From positions 62,001 to 126,000 of the forward strand of contig VXCM01000736.1 in assembly GCA_014773175.1 (NCBI GenBank): 64,000 nucleotides of DNA. Reading direction: 5' to 3'. The notes below the pieces were generated by a model. The model saw only the letters and a program-made list of their open reading frames with translations, was not told where the DNA came from and did not search any database. This DNA is from Lucifuga dentata. Taxonomy: Eukaryota; Chordata; Actinopteri; Ophidiiformes; Bythitidae. Each line of letters begins with the position of its first letter. Positions within the stretch are counted from its first letter, which is position 1. Both the position numbers and the translations under genes were made by a program. Of the stretch, positions 36,205-48,533 are shown in pieces.

Positions 36205-37762
36205 ACATATATATATGTATGTATGTATATATATATGTATATATATATATATATATATTGTATGGTTGTACATCAACATAAATGTAGCATACCATCCACA
36301 TAAAATGTCATTCTTAAATGTAGAATATAAATATTGCCCAGATATGTGATGTCAGTTTTAGGGTCAAAGGTCAGTAAGTGAATATAAATACAACAGGTCA
36401 CATGATCCAAATAGCCAGTAACACAGTTACAACCCTGACCTGTCAACAGCTATTGCCACAAGAGTGAATACAGATGCTGACACAGATATTCCCTGAACCA
36501 TCCCGCTCAGTTTACACACCACGCTGCCAAAGGGCCATCCTGCAGGACAGAGAAAAGAGAACTCAGTAAAACATGGAAAAAGAGAAGAAATTAAAGGTCT
36601 TAAAGCATTTCCTTCATCTACAAGCATTAAAGAAAGACAGAGAAAGACTCTTATTCATAACGTCTGGCCACTAAGGGATTAATTTATAGCTTGAACTATA
36701 AAATTTTTGCCTGGAAGAGAGTCAGAACCATACAAATCAGGTCACAACATTGCTTTTTTAAAGGACCATTCCGGTGGGTTTGCATGTTTGAGCCAAATAA
36801 ATACTATCTGCATACACGTTATGTTACTGTCAAACAGTTTACAAAATATAAAAGCTTTTCTGTTATTTTGCAAATCAAAGTTTCAGGTGTTACACCTAAC
36901 TTGAAAGAAATGTTTCACCAGTTACATAACATGTATATGTGCATGTAGAAGGCGCAGTTCTTTTCATTTCTCTGATAAAAGCGGTTTTCTCCTGGGACTA
37001 TATTCCGTGGCAGAGACATACACTTTCTTCCGTGTAGCTCTGTGTTGGATCTGTTAAATTAAGTAACTTTGACAAAAAATAATAACAGTGTGTGGTGCTC
37101 TGATGGATGGATTATTATGGATGATGGATTATTTATCTCAAGCACATTTCAAGTCTCTACAAGTTGAATTTTATATCATACTGGCATGAACTGAAACCAA
37201 TGATGTCTGGAAGGTAAGAAAAACAATTCTAAAATGTACCACTCTGGTAGTATTTTTAGGAAAAAAAGTTGACAGCAACCTAGCATGTATGAGGGTATTT
37301 ATTGGACTCAAACATGCAAAACCACCAGCATGGTCCTTTAAACTTTTTCTGGGATTTGGGAAGATGTATTGAAATATTTTAAGTCAGTAAATTGAAAGCG
37401 GCCATCATGCAGCACGGCTCTGGATGCCTCTCACCTGTTATGATGTTATCCACCAGCGTGGTCGGCATACAAAAAATGCCAACCAGCAGGTCGCTGATAG
37501 CGAGGTTGAGAATGAAAAGGTTGGTGACGGTATGCATGTTCTTGCTTCGGAGTACAATGAAACATACCACGCTGTTGCCCACCATGCACACGAGGAAGAT
37601 GAGCAAATAGGAGGCAGTGAAGATTGCGGCCACAGAGGGCTTGTGGAGGTAGAAATCCACATAGGTGATGTTCTGGTGGGTCAGAGGACTTTCTTGCAGT
37701 GTGGAGGCATTGAAAGAGTTCAAGCTCTCCAAGGTATTATTGAGAATTGGATTCTGGGTCAT
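34784..37762 (-). CDS. npffr2: Neuropeptide FF receptor 2-type GPCR (complete, 3 exons)
   Basis: This is a plasma-membrane receptor for RFamide peptides such as neuropeptide FF, which couples mainly to Gi/o. Coding exons: 37435-37762 (ATG at 37760-37762), 36440-36539, 34784-35690. Phases match and give 444 residues. Seen: an N-terminal tail with sequons at N8, N18 and N31; TM1 at about 46-68 (GNSVVCFIV); TM2 with [14 protein letters not shown]; the DRF form of the DRY motif after TM3; SWLPLW in TM6; [20 protein letters not shown] at the TM7/helix 8 junction; and a Cys-rich tail ([13 protein letters not shown]) that may be palmitoylated. The words [18 protein letters not shown] and [16 protein letters not shown] fit NPFFR2 better than NPFFR1. 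slc4a4 on its upstream side agrees with the human NPFFR2-SLC4A4 neighbourhood. A piece containing the exon 3 start is repeated after the N at 35731; this is an artefact, not a fourth exon. Which teleost duplicate (a or b) it is cannot be told. Confidence 0.93.
36119..36261. repeat. AT/GA microsatellite in npffr2 intron 2
   Basis: An alternating AT block with an embedded GA run at about 36180-36202 lies between coding exons 2 and 3. Confidence 0.9.
36758..37341. mobile_element. TTAA-family element in npffr2 intron 1
   Basis: The element is bounded by TTAA on each side, with AGGACCATTCC at the left and GCATGGTCCT at the right. It belongs to the more diverged subfamily (GTTTGAGCCAAATAAATAC near the left end) also seen at 43237 and 47381. 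It ends 93 bp from coding exon 1. Confidence 0.85.
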
Positions 37763-40059
37763 GGTGATTTCTGTGTAAGAGAGGAAAAATTTAATTAATT
37801 AAAGAGTTACAGGTGGATTTACAGATTAAATACTGGATACTGTATACTGGATTAAATGTTGGACATCCTCCTTTAAAATCAACCTAGACCAGCATTACAG
37901 GCTCCTCATATGGGTAGAAGAGGGAAGTAACTGATAATTCTGTTAGACAATAGGAACTCTTCAGAAATCAATACGCCGCTTGAACTTTATTTTCATTATT
38001 GTGTCTGGTTGTGTCCTGTCTCACAAACCCTGATCGCAGCATGCTGACCGTACGCTCGGAAAGTAATAGTTTACCAACCGAAATCAGAATCAAACCTGCA
38101 TTCTGCAAAGAACTGAAGGTTATTACTGACTTTAAATTATTTTGGACACTTTAGTTTTACACATTTCTCAAAGAAGGCCTTTAAAAATATTCCTTTTTGA
38201 AACCTTCTGCAACATTAGGTTTGGTAAAGATAACTTTTATCTGAAATTGCTTACTTGTGGCTTGGACAAACTCAAACTGAGCTGGAAGGTCACTTTCTTA
38301 TGATTATATGGTTATATTTTGATAATGTCATTGATTAATCAATGCTAATTAGATAATTGATTATTAATGCATGCAGTGTAGTTCATCTGATATCACACCT
38401 AACTGCATAATCTGAGAACTTGTGGTAACATAATAAATTAGAATAAATTTAACATGATCTGTTGCAAGATTCCTGTTCTTTCCAGAGCCTCGTCTCGCTG
38501 AATTAATCATCAGATTGTGTTAAACTATTGAAACATGCCTCTTCTTCATTCTCTAATCCTCACTTCCCTCAGTTCTTATCAAATCAAATTTCATAGAATT
38601 GGAGATAAGGAGAATATTTGATTATACTTGATAATCAAATTATTAAATCAGCTTGATTATAGCTGCAATGCCATTCAGCCTATATATTTAAAGGTCATCC
38701 TGCTGCCCTTTTGTCTAATATGCTCATACTAAACTTAATTTGAGAATTATTTTTCTAATTAAAAACCAGGCTCTGAATGATATAACCTGATGACGTCTGC
38801 AATTCCAACTTCAGGAAGACAGAGGAAGTCATTTTCTGGGCTTAAAATGGTAAATTTCTTAATGCTATTTTTTTCTTCCCAGAAGAATATGGATAACATA
38901 GTTTATATTTAAGTTTAACTCCAAAATGTGATAAATGGAGTTGGCATGAAAATCTATAGCTGAATAACGTTTCATTATTCCTGATTTATAAAATAATTAG
39001 TCACAATTCTCACTTTGCTTCTAAAGATGATGTGGTTTGCTGGTGCCAGTTCAATTTAACTGATGAAATATATATTTTTTCCAAATATATCACCAATTAT
39101 ACAGTCTTTTTTTAGAAATTACTTGACTAAATTTCAAAAGCATCATTTGCCAGGCTGATTGGATGCAAAGTGACAGTTTCATGCTGAGATATTATAGATA
39201 ATAATAAAAAAAAAAGTTTTAAAATCTGGTATTTCTTACCTTGCATATTATCACTGGTGTCTCTTGTGGTATTCCTTCTCTTGTTTCCTCTCAGATGCTA
39301 AATGTCCATCTGATAGAGAATCAGTTAGCTGCATGCTCTGTGGAGCCCTACGGTGCTCAACTTGTCTGCCAGGCAGAGGCTGCTGGAGTGCTTAGAGATG
39401 ACAGAGATGAGATTCACAGGGAGAGGAAGATGAGTTGGGCGGTGCGAGCGCTGGGAGCAACACACCCCCCCCAGGCGTTGTGTGAACTGGATATAGTTTG
39501 TTGTATCATTTATAGCTGTCACACCGAGTGCTGTCTCTTCATCAGCGAGGAGCAAAGCTTGGAGAGTCTATACAATCACTGCAAAATCAATTTATCAGTA
39601 TTGCTCTGATTGATCTGAATCTGCACAGGTCAAATGTTCAACCACAGCAGTGCACTGATTCATCTGATATGTCATTTACTGTACATGGAGCATTATCAGC
39701 AAAATCAAATAAATACTGATCGCAGCAGCTCAATTTTGTTCCCAATACTGTAACAAAAGCTGCTGCGTGTTTAATAAAAGCACCAGCAGCAATGGTAATC
39801 AGGCTAATGATGCATTCAGGGTCAAATGGTTTAGTCTGTGCAGATTGCAGAATTTCCTAAAAGTAAGGAAGATCTGACAAAAAAAAAACNAAAAAAAAAA
39901 AAACAACACAATACTGCAAAAAAAATTAATAAATCATACTTCACAAAATCACGATTGCTATAATTTCATAAAGCTACAATCTGTGATAATGGAAACAAAC
40001 CAAAACAGTATCACCTGAAACCTTTGCATTTCAGTTATAATCAGCTGACAAATATACAA
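37763..40059. other. npffr2 upstream region
   Basis: A minus-strand acceptor (cctctcttacacag) ends just 8 bases before the start codon, so the 5' UTR is probably split. A minus-strand donor (caag then gtaagaa) near 39239 could mark the end of a non-coding first exon lying around 39240-39500. That stretch includes GC-richer sequence near 39430-39480. These are predictions only. The rest is AT-rich with no coding signal. Confidence 0.4.
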
Positions 40060-41345
40060 AGCATGTGCATTTAACTCAAACTTACATGTTCAATAAATAA
40101 AGGATTGAGGATTTAATTTGTATAAGAGTGAGAGAGGTACAAAGAGGGATGATGGGCAATCAAGGCATACTTAAATACCATTATATTAGGTATATATATA
40201 TATATATATACACACACATATAAGGCAATTAATCCTTCTTTTATGAAATGTATAATGTCCTATGTGTCAGACAGCACTGTTTCACATCTGTGGTCATTTT
40301 AGAAGCCATACTTAGTTGATGCTATCATGGACTGCTGTGATATATTAAAAGGGGATAGAATATTAAGAACACCTCTCATTCTCATGCAGGATTTATTCCA
40401 GGACGTCATGTTGGAAANGGGGATAGAATATTAAGAACACCTCTCATTCTCATGCAGGATTTATTCCAGGACGTCATGTTGGAAAGTACTGGACTATAAT
40501 ACTGGATCCTGAGATGCAGAAAAGATGTTGCATCACATACAGAGGTATAGGGTGAGAAGCACAGGTGGAATACAATCAATATGTGGCAAATACAGGATGA
40601 CGGGTGAGAAGGAGACGTGAGAAGTGACTTACAGTAGGGTCCAAAAGGCTGAGACCACTGTGAAAATGCTTCTATTTTGCATTCTTTTTGAATTTAATAC
40701 ACAATTTTTCATTACAAATGATAATATCATCTTAACAATTAAAGTGAAAAGTTGAATCTTTGAAAAATGTATTGTGCATGCATGTCAGAATATCTTAGTA
40801 TTTGGTACGAATGTCAGAATATCTTAGTATTTGGTACGCCCCCCTTTTTGCTTTCATGACAGCATCACTCCAGCTGCATGGACTCCACAAGTTTGTAAAA
40901 ACCTGATGAGCCAAATTATCCAGCATGATGTGACAATGTTCTAAAGAGCTTCTTGTGATGTCAGACTTTCTGATTATTTCCACATTTACATGGAAAACAT
41001 CATGGATTTTCCATGTGGTCTCAGACTTTTGGGCCCCACCGTATGTAGGGTGAAGACCAAGGCGGAGGGACAGATGCTCTACAAATGGACAGTGGATATT
41101 TGAGTAGAACAATGAAAACAAGCTTATAATATGGTTAATTAACACCTTAAATCCCTCGACAGCAAACAGTTGGGCTTCTCACCTTAGAGATAGGTGAGAA
41201 GCAGGAAACATACTGCAAGCTGCAATATGGATGACATTTGGTGCTTTGGATTTTATAATGCTGGAATGCAGCAGGATTAGGAGTTAAATTGCTTAATAAT
41301 CCTGCAATCAAACATAAAATTAACAAACACTGCAGTTATGTAATA
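40060..41345. repeat. Segmental duplication, copy A
   Basis: This segment matches 42383-43215 in the same orientation, with shared landmarks such as GAGTGAGAGAGG, GGATGATGGGC and TTAATTAACAC. Differences are scattered substitutions plus a Tc1-type insertion present only here. About 65 bp are written twice around the N at 40418. Between A and the second copy sits the slc4a4 fragment. Confidence 0.8.
40632..41041. mobile_element. Tc1/mariner-type element inserted in copy A
   Basis: The ends CAGTAGGGTCCAAAAGGCTG and the complement are flanked by TA. It is the same family as 29379-29778 but in the opposite orientation. A 29 bp direct repeat occurs inside at about 40784-40838. The matching position in the second duplicate (about 42864) is empty. 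Confidence 0.85.
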
Positions 41346-41350
41346 TTAGA

Positions 41351-42352
41351 TGCCACTGCAGGAGTCAAAGTCGTGCTCAGCATGGCGATTGTGCATTAAG
41401 GAAAAGCAGCGATTGTTGTTCTAGGGGATGAAAACAAACATATCATCTTCAAATTCTGCATCACGGCTCCGTTGAGTTATAAATGAAGGGTCAGCATGAA
41501 GGAAGTTCCAGCAAAGCACAAAGCGAAGCTGATTTCTAACAACACAGTGGTTCATTTGTTCATGTCAGATATGTATACTTGCAAATAATTCNGAAGCTGA
41601 TTTCTAACAACACAGTGGTTCATTTGTTCATGTCAGATATGTATACTTGCAAATAATTCATTGTTAGCAGCAAACTAGCAGATTAGAGCAGGTTTAAGAT
41701 GAGCCAGAGTGTTAAACGTTGTTAAACAGAACGCAAATCAAAGCAAAAAGAAGGATTAGTATGAGATTAGAAGGATTNGTTAAACGTTGTTAAACAGAAC
41801 GCAAATCAAAGCAAAAAGAAGGATTAGTATGAGATTAGAAGGATGAGAAGGAGAAATGAAGAAGAAATGAGACACTGAAATATGCAATAAAGATGCGTAT
41901 TTGCCGGGAAAACTGATGCAAACGTCAGGAAAATGAGTTGCATGATGGAAATGTTAAGAAGCCCCAACATGGGCTCCTGCTCCATCATATCCATAGAGAT
42001 TTTTATACTGGGGATATTGTCATGGTAANCCCCAACATGGGCTCCTGCTCCATCATATCCATAGAGATTTTTATACTGGGGATATTGTCATGGTAAGGAT
42101 AGTCAGACTGTGGGAGGAGGGAGACAGATTAACACTTACGGACATTTTTACTGCTGTTTACTGCTTTTCTTTTACTACTGGAAGAAGTCACAATAAACAC
42201 AGATGCACACTTTGGTATTCTTTCAACATAGCATGCATGGAGCCACATTTCAAATTAAAAAAAGTACTAACAAACTATTTCGCTGTTGATGCTTCCCTTC
42301 TTCTTGTTTTTCTTTTTCTACTCATCTTCTTTCTTCTTTTTGTCTTTCTCTG
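41351..42352 (-). pseudogene. Displaced, broken copy of three 3' exons of slc4a4
   Basis: This block copies the slc4a4 segment at about 56919-57829 with introns included, so it arose by DNA duplication, not from an mRNA. It contains parts of three exons: one at 41351-41425 (donor lost at the breakpoint and a 2-base deletion near its 3' end), one within about 41956-42107 that has lost its 3' end and donor by a deletion of about 60 bp, and the Lys-rich 3' end of a third at about 42270-42352. It has no start and no upstream exons. Three N positions (41592, 41778, 42029) are flanked by duplicated sequence. It should not be annotated as a gene. Confidence 0.85.
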
Positions 42353-42374
42353 GTATGAGATACCAGAGAAAGAC
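42342..42374. other. Perfect 15 bp inverted repeat at duplication breakpoint
   Basis: GTCTTTCTCTGGTAT, a three-base loop GAG, then the exact reverse complement. The left arm is slc4a4 exon sequence and the right arm begins the flanking duplicate. In the intact gene the same place continues differently (GGGATGACG). The fold-back therefore formed at the junction. Confidence 0.85.
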
Positions 42375-42382
42375 CAATATAT

Positions 42383-43215
42383 GTGAATTTAACTCAAACT
42401 TACACTCAATAAATGAAGGATTGGGGCTTTAATTCATAAAAGAGTGAGAGAGGCACAAAGAGAGGGATGATGGGCGATCAAGGCCTACTTAAATACCAGC
42501 ATATTAGGTACATATACATATATAAGGCAATAAATCCTTCTTTTGTGAAACCTATAATGTTCTCTGTGTCAGAGAGCAGCACTGTTTCACATCTGTGGTC
42601 ATTTTAGAAGCCATACTTAGTTGATGCTATCATGGCCTGCTGCAATATATTAAAAGGGGGATAGAATATTAAGAACACCTCTCATTCTCATGCAGGATTT
42701 ATTCCAGGACGTCATGTTGGAAAGTACTGGACTGTAATACTGGATCCTGAGATGCAGAAAAGATGTTGCATCACATACAGAGGTATAGGGTGAGAAGCAC
42801 AGGTGGAATACAATCAATATGTGACAAATACAGGATGATGGGTGAGAAGGAGACGTGGGAAATGACTTACACAGGGTGAAGACTGAGACGGAGGGACGGA
42901 TGCTCTATAAATGGACAGTGGATGCTTGAGCAGAACGATGAAAAAAAGCTTATAGTGTGGTTAATTAACACTTTAAATCCCTCAACAGCATGTCAAAACT
43001 GTTGTGCTTCTCATCTTAAGGTGAAGTGAGAAGCAGGAAACAGGGACAACATTTGGTCCCTTGGATTTCATTATGGCTGGAATGCTGCAGGGTTAGAATT
43101 AAAATGCTTAAAAATCCTCTAATCAAACACAAAATTAAGATTCTGACTATAATCGTTTCTCATTTGATGTGAAAGGAACACAAACACTAGTATATGTAAT
43201 ATATATTAGATGCAG
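42383..43215. repeat. Segmental duplication, copy A'
   Basis: This is the second copy of the segment at 40060-41345. It lacks the Tc1-type insertion and differs by scattered substitutions. It ends near the TTAGATGC landmark where the first copy passes into slc4a4 sequence. Confidence 0.8.
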
Positions 43216-43236
43216 ACATTTGATGTTTTGCAAGTG

Positions 43237-43745
43237 TTAAAGGACCATACCAATAGTTTTGCATATTTGAGACTAATAAACCTTATGTTACTGATAACCA
43301 TTTTCCAAAAATATTACAATTGTTTTTCCTACCTATCAGTCTGCCTATAAAGATCAACTTTGGAGACTTAAATGTGCTTGAGATAAGAAATCCATCACAG
43401 CAAAAATGACGTCTATTAAATTTTTTTGTTGAAGTAACTTTATTTAACAGGTCAAACATGGAGCTACAGGGAAGAAAATGTATGTCTCCGCCAGGAAATA
43501 TAGTCCCAGGAGAAGATGGCTTTTGACAAGAAATTAAAAATCACCATCCTATCGACTCAAATGTACGTTAGCAGGCGAAATGTTGAATTTTAAGATGGGT
43601 GCATCACCTGAACATTTGATTTTGAAAGATTAGGAGGGTTTGGCAAAATAGCAGGAAAACTAATATTGTTTGTCAGTAAGTTAATATGTATTCAGGTGGT
43701 ATTTATTTGGCTTCAACATGCAAAATTAGTGGCATGGTCCTTTAA
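43237..43745. mobile_element. TTAA-family inverted-repeat element
   Basis: It has TTAA on both sides, AGGACCATACC at the left and GGCATGGTCCT at the right. It is a non-coding copy of the diverged subfamily. Confidence 0.85.
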
Positions 43746-43945
43746 ATGTGCTCCGCATGGCAATGAAAATGTGATGTTGCAACTGACTCTTCTGTTTGGG
43801 TGAGCAAGATTTGTTTATGCAGCAAATATAGGACACAGGACATATGTGCACCGGTGAATATATATAACGCTTTTTCATTGGATCATACCAACAAAACAAC
43901 GCCAAACCATCTTTTTCTGCTTTCAAGGTGTGATTACGGAGGATT

Positions 43946-43948
<3 letters not shown>

Positions 43949-43984
<36 letters not shown>

Positions 43985-43987
43985 AGN

Positions 43988-44036
<49 letters not shown>
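43949..44036. repeat. Compound TG/GA microsatellite
   Basis: A TG run switches directly to a GA run, with an N at 43987 inside the switch. Confidence 0.9.
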
Positions 44037-44038
<2 letters not shown>

Positions 44039-44741
44039 TGTGCGCTTTTACATGACGGAATAGAATAGAGCAGATATTTAGCAGGTCCAGATATAAAAAA
44101 AACAACAAAAAAACAAAAAGCCTTTTAGTCCCATTAATCCTGCTATGTGTGTGTATGTGTGTGTGTGTGTAAGTGTGACAATTGTCAGCTTAATGTGTTA
44201 TGGAAAATTGATCTAAATGGCTTTAGACGTTATTGTTAAATCGCACTCATTAAAGCTAATTTTCTTTCATCACAAAACAATACAGAACAAATCACATAAA
44301 AGGTTCATTTTCAAAGTCTTCTCACTTTTTTGCTCAAACAGGTTTCTGCTGCAGCACACACGTACACACATACACATAAAAAAAAGTGTGTGAACCATTT
44401 AATTTTTATTCATTATCTGCCATTACACACAGTCAAACAAGTGTGAATATCATACAAAGATCAGAGAAATAGAGTCCATTGTGGCGACTGTTATGTAAAG
44501 TCAAAAAGTCAATATAATTAAAATGAGGTACAGTGTATGAATAACACTAATATACTGTACAAACTAAAAGGAACGTAAACTTTACAAAGCGAAAAAATAA
44601 TCTAACAAACATTTTTACAATTTGAGTTAAATTAAATGATTAAATACATTATTAATGTAATAGTCTTGTCAGCTGTAGATGATTGTTTGGCTGGATGGGC
44701 TAATGATCAGAATGGGAACCTAAATGAGAATCTTCATCTGA

Positions 44742-45293
44742 TTAAAGGACTATACCATCCATTTTGCATTGTTGAGCCTATATATCCAGTTTTCATACAT
44801 GTAATAAAACCTTTTTTTCAGCTTTCCTGATATTTTGCAAAATTTCTTAATCTTTCATAATCAAATATTCAACCTTAAAAATCCATGTTTCTCCTGCTAA
44901 TAGTTACACAGCCTTATGAAGTCATGGTCCTTTAAATTTTTCCATAAACGCAGGTCTTCTTTTGGGACTATATTCCCAGGTGGAGGCATACATTCACTCC
45001 ATGCTTTTTATTGCACGTAAATGTTAAAATTACATAACTTCTAAAAAATAAAACCTGAATACACATCTTGTTGGTGATGATGGATTACCTATCCCAAGAA
45101 CGTTTCAAGTATCAACAAGTTGATTTTAATAGCAGAATGAACTGAAACCAATGGAGGTCTGGAAGGTAGGAAAAACATTTTTAATTCACCGTTCCAGTAG
45201 TATGCTTTGGGAAATGATTGTCAGTAACGTTACGTGTATGAAAATTGAATATATTAGGCTCAAAGATGCAAAATGGGTGGTATGGTCCTTTAA
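44742..45293. mobile_element. TTAA-family inverted-repeat element
   Basis: It is bounded by TTAA on both sides with ends AGGACTATACC and GGTATGGTCCT. It is a typical non-autonomous copy of about 550 bp. Confidence 0.85.
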
Positions 45294-45333
45294 ATTGCCA
45301 AAAGATGCAAAGTTTCTTTTTTTCTCAAATTGG

Positions 45334-45428
45334 AGAAATGAAAATTAGACACATGTCAAATTTTCTAAAACTTGAATTGAATGATTTTATAGTTGAGAAA
45401 ATTTGACATGTCTAATTTTTGTGATTTC
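45334..45428. repeat. 95 bp imperfect hairpin
   Basis: Two arms of about 32 bases (each containing AATTAGACA and TGTCAAATTTTCT in opposite orientation) surround a loop of about 30 bases. It could be a miniature transposable element or another fold-back. No transcript evidence is visible. Confidence 0.6.
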
Positions 45429-47380
45429 ATTCCCATTCCTTTCTGTAATATAATGTTCCATTGCTTTTTTGTGTCTTTGTAATTTGTCAGCTCCTGTTAC
45501 CTGGTCATTAGATGGGAGGGAATCTCTCTCTTTGCATTGGCTCTTCCAGGATGCTCAGTAATGAAAATGGATTTTTGCTTTTCCAACCCTGAGCTCAGAA
45601 TGATTTTATTTCAACGTGGCTTCTCACACTGTAAAGTCATTTTTTGTATTTATAAATGAACATTTAGAAGCATTTTCTTTCAATTAATCACCATACAGAC
45701 ACAGGTTAGGCATTTAACACTGGCAATAGTTATTTTTATTTATTTATTTATTTTAATCTGTCTGCATATATAGTTATGGTATATGCCAAGATTGGCATAA
45801 CCGTTTTTTTATATATATGCAATTTGATCATGCAACAGATGAATAACATATAGTGTGTAAGTGAGTGTGTGTGAGTGTGTACAGTTACTGTTTTGAAAAG
45901 ATAAATGGCTCCTAAAAGAGCAGAGCAAACAAAACTAAAGTTTTCATGGAGGCGTCCAACTTGTCTTCCTCCTTTTTTGTTGCGGTGACTGTACATGCAT
46001 TGGAGTTACAACTTTCTGGTTCCAAATACAGCGAACGCATCACAATAAACAGGAAGTTCGGAGCTGGAATAGAGTTTAAGCTGCTGTTTGGCTTGTTGCT
46101 CTCTTATCTGACACTATATTGTCTGACTCAATTAAAAGTCTCCAGAGTTTCTCTCTGTGCTTTGGGAATTGAGCTGAGTGAGTCAAGAGGACCAAAGATG
46201 TTTAAGGGTTTTAAAAAATAGAGCAAAAACTGATATCAAGCTGGTATTGTCCATTATAGGATTAAAAGATCAATTTCCCATCTCCTCTTGTAAAGCAGGC
46301 CTACAGGCTCATTTTCTGACATGTTCTTATTCTTCCTCGGCTGTCCGCCCTCATCACTTCAAGCTTCTTTTCTGATGTCCCACATGTTGTCAGGAGTCCT
46401 GATACCTGATCCCCACATCTCTTTATCAATATTATATTGACCCTTTAACGCTATTTTTGTCACATTTGACACATGATTTTCTGAGACCTCTACATCATCA
46501 ACATGCTCTGTTATTGACCAAAATGCATATTATATCCTATCTTTAAAAAAAAAGTTCCAGTTTAAATCCTGTTGAGTTAAATAAATGCCTGATGCATCAA
46601 ATGTGATACAAAAAAAAAAAAAAAAANAAAAAAAAAAAAAAAGTCATATATGCAAAAAAAAATTTCAGAATTGTTTTGAGAGTTTGCTAAAGGGTTCAAT
46701 AAAGAAATAAGTTGCAAAAGGAAAAAAAATACAATTTTCTGATAATTATTTAATGGATCAGGCTTTACAGTGTTAATTAAATAAAAACTGCTGTCATTTG
46801 TGCTGCCTTGTAATTTGTGAATGAAGTACATGTTTTTAAGTAAATGGTTACTGCTTGGCAGTATTGCCCAAAGCCAGTTGAAAATGCTGTTAAATACATT
46901 CAAATGTACATCCTGGAATCCATAAGGGGCCAATACAAAACATAATATAACTTGATTTTATGGTATAAACATCCTATAATTATAATTTTCACAAGTGCTT
47001 AATTCACACTGCTGTGACCAAACTTCAGAAACAAGCATAAATCAAGCTTGATCATCTTTCAAACAACATGATTTGGAGTCATATATGTGTGTGATGATGT
47101 TTTTAAAGGTAAAATTCCTCTTCATGCTGAGTAGTCGACATAAATATCAGCCAGTAATCAGATGCTTTGTTCAGAGAAAACTCAAGACATTTTGCAAAAG
47201 TGTGTTTGTGTAATCTACATGAATCATCGTGTTTCATATGAGAGAAGCTGGACGATCTGTGTGAAGCGTGTTTGAAGAGTACATCCTGAGCACACGCAAA
47301 TATCGACAAGGAACATAAAAGAAAAATAAATTGAACTCTTCACAGGAAGCCAGTGAAGTAATTTAAAAACATGGGTGAAA
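45429..47380. other. Non-coding stretch
   Basis: No exon is supported. The segment at about 45480-45560 resembles a diverged version of the retroposon tail at 49130-49350. A poly-A with N lies at about 46610-46642. Other short frames look like chance. Confidence 0.5.
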
Positions 47381-48533
47381 TTAAAGGACCATACCGGTGA
47401 TTTTGCACGTTTAAGCCCAATCAGTACCAGCATATGTTACGTTACTGACAATCATTTTCCAAAACATAAAACCATATTTTAGTTTTCCTGTTAGTTTTCC
47501 AAATCTTTCAAAATCAAATGTTCAGGTGGTAAACTCACCTTAAAATTCAACGTTTTGCCTTCTAACATGTAACGTCCAAATGTAGAAGGTACTGTTGTTT
47601 TTAATTTCTCAGTAAAAGCATCTTCTCCTTGGGTTATATTCCCAAATGGAGACATACACCTTCTTCCATGCAGCTCTGTGTTGACCAGTTAAATTAAATA
47701 ACTTTGACAAAAAATAAGAACATTACTTATCTCAAGCATGCTTCAAGTCTCTACAAGTTGGTTTTAAAGGACCATACTAGCCATTTTGCATGTTTGAGCC
47801 TAATATATTCAATTTTTCAATTTCATGTTATGTTACTGACAATCATTTCACAAAGGATAAAACCATATTTCAGCTTTCTCGATATTTTGCAAAACCTCTT
47901 AATCTTTCAAAATCAAATACTGAAGCTATACACCATTCTTAAAAAATGATGTATCACCTGCTAATAGTTATGCAGCCTTATGAAGTCACTGTCCTTTAAT
48001 TGTTTCGATAAACACAGGTCTTCTTTTGGGACTATATCCCCCGGTGGAAGCATTCATTCACTCCATACTTTTTATTGCACTTAAATGCTAAAATTACCTA
48101 ACTTCTAAAAAAAAAAAAAAAACTTGAATACATGTGTTGTTCGCGATGATGGAATACCTATCCCAAGAATGTTTCAAGAATCAACAAGTTGATTTCAATA
48201 GCGTACCAGAATGAACTGAAACCAATGGCAGTCTGGAAGGTAGGAAAAACATTTTTAATTCACCGTTCCAGTAGTATGCTTTGGGAAATGATTGTCAGTA
48301 ACATTACATGTATGAAAATTGAATATATCCGGCTCAAACATGCAAAATGGGTGGTATAGTCCTTTAATAAAATACTGGAATAAACTGAAACCAATGGCAG
48401 TCAGGAAGGTAGGAAAAACAATTCTAATATTGATTGCCCCAGGTAGTACGTTTTGGTAAACTGTTGGCAGTAATGTAATGCAGGTTGCATTTAATGGGCT
48501 CAAACATGCAAAATCCATGGAATACTCCTTTAA
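47381..48533. mobile_element. TTAA-family element (outer, interrupted)
   Basis: The left end TTAA-AGGACCATACC is at 47381 and the right end at about 48520-48533. The interior is interrupted by a second family member at 47764-48367. Without that insert the copy is about 550 bp, the family's usual size. Confidence 0.85.
47764..48367. mobile_element. TTAA-family element (inner, nested)
   Basis: It is inserted within the outer element. Left flank GGTTTTAA and right flank TTAATAAAATACTGG rejoin to GGTTTTAATAAAATACTGG, which aligns with uninterrupted copies (GATTTTAATAGC at 45120-45132). This shows directly that TTAA is the duplicated target. Confidence 0.9.

Noticed and set aside
42090..42386. 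Apparent 98-codon plus-strand gene
   Set aside because: It is the antisense of the broken slc4a4 fragment and has no independent support.
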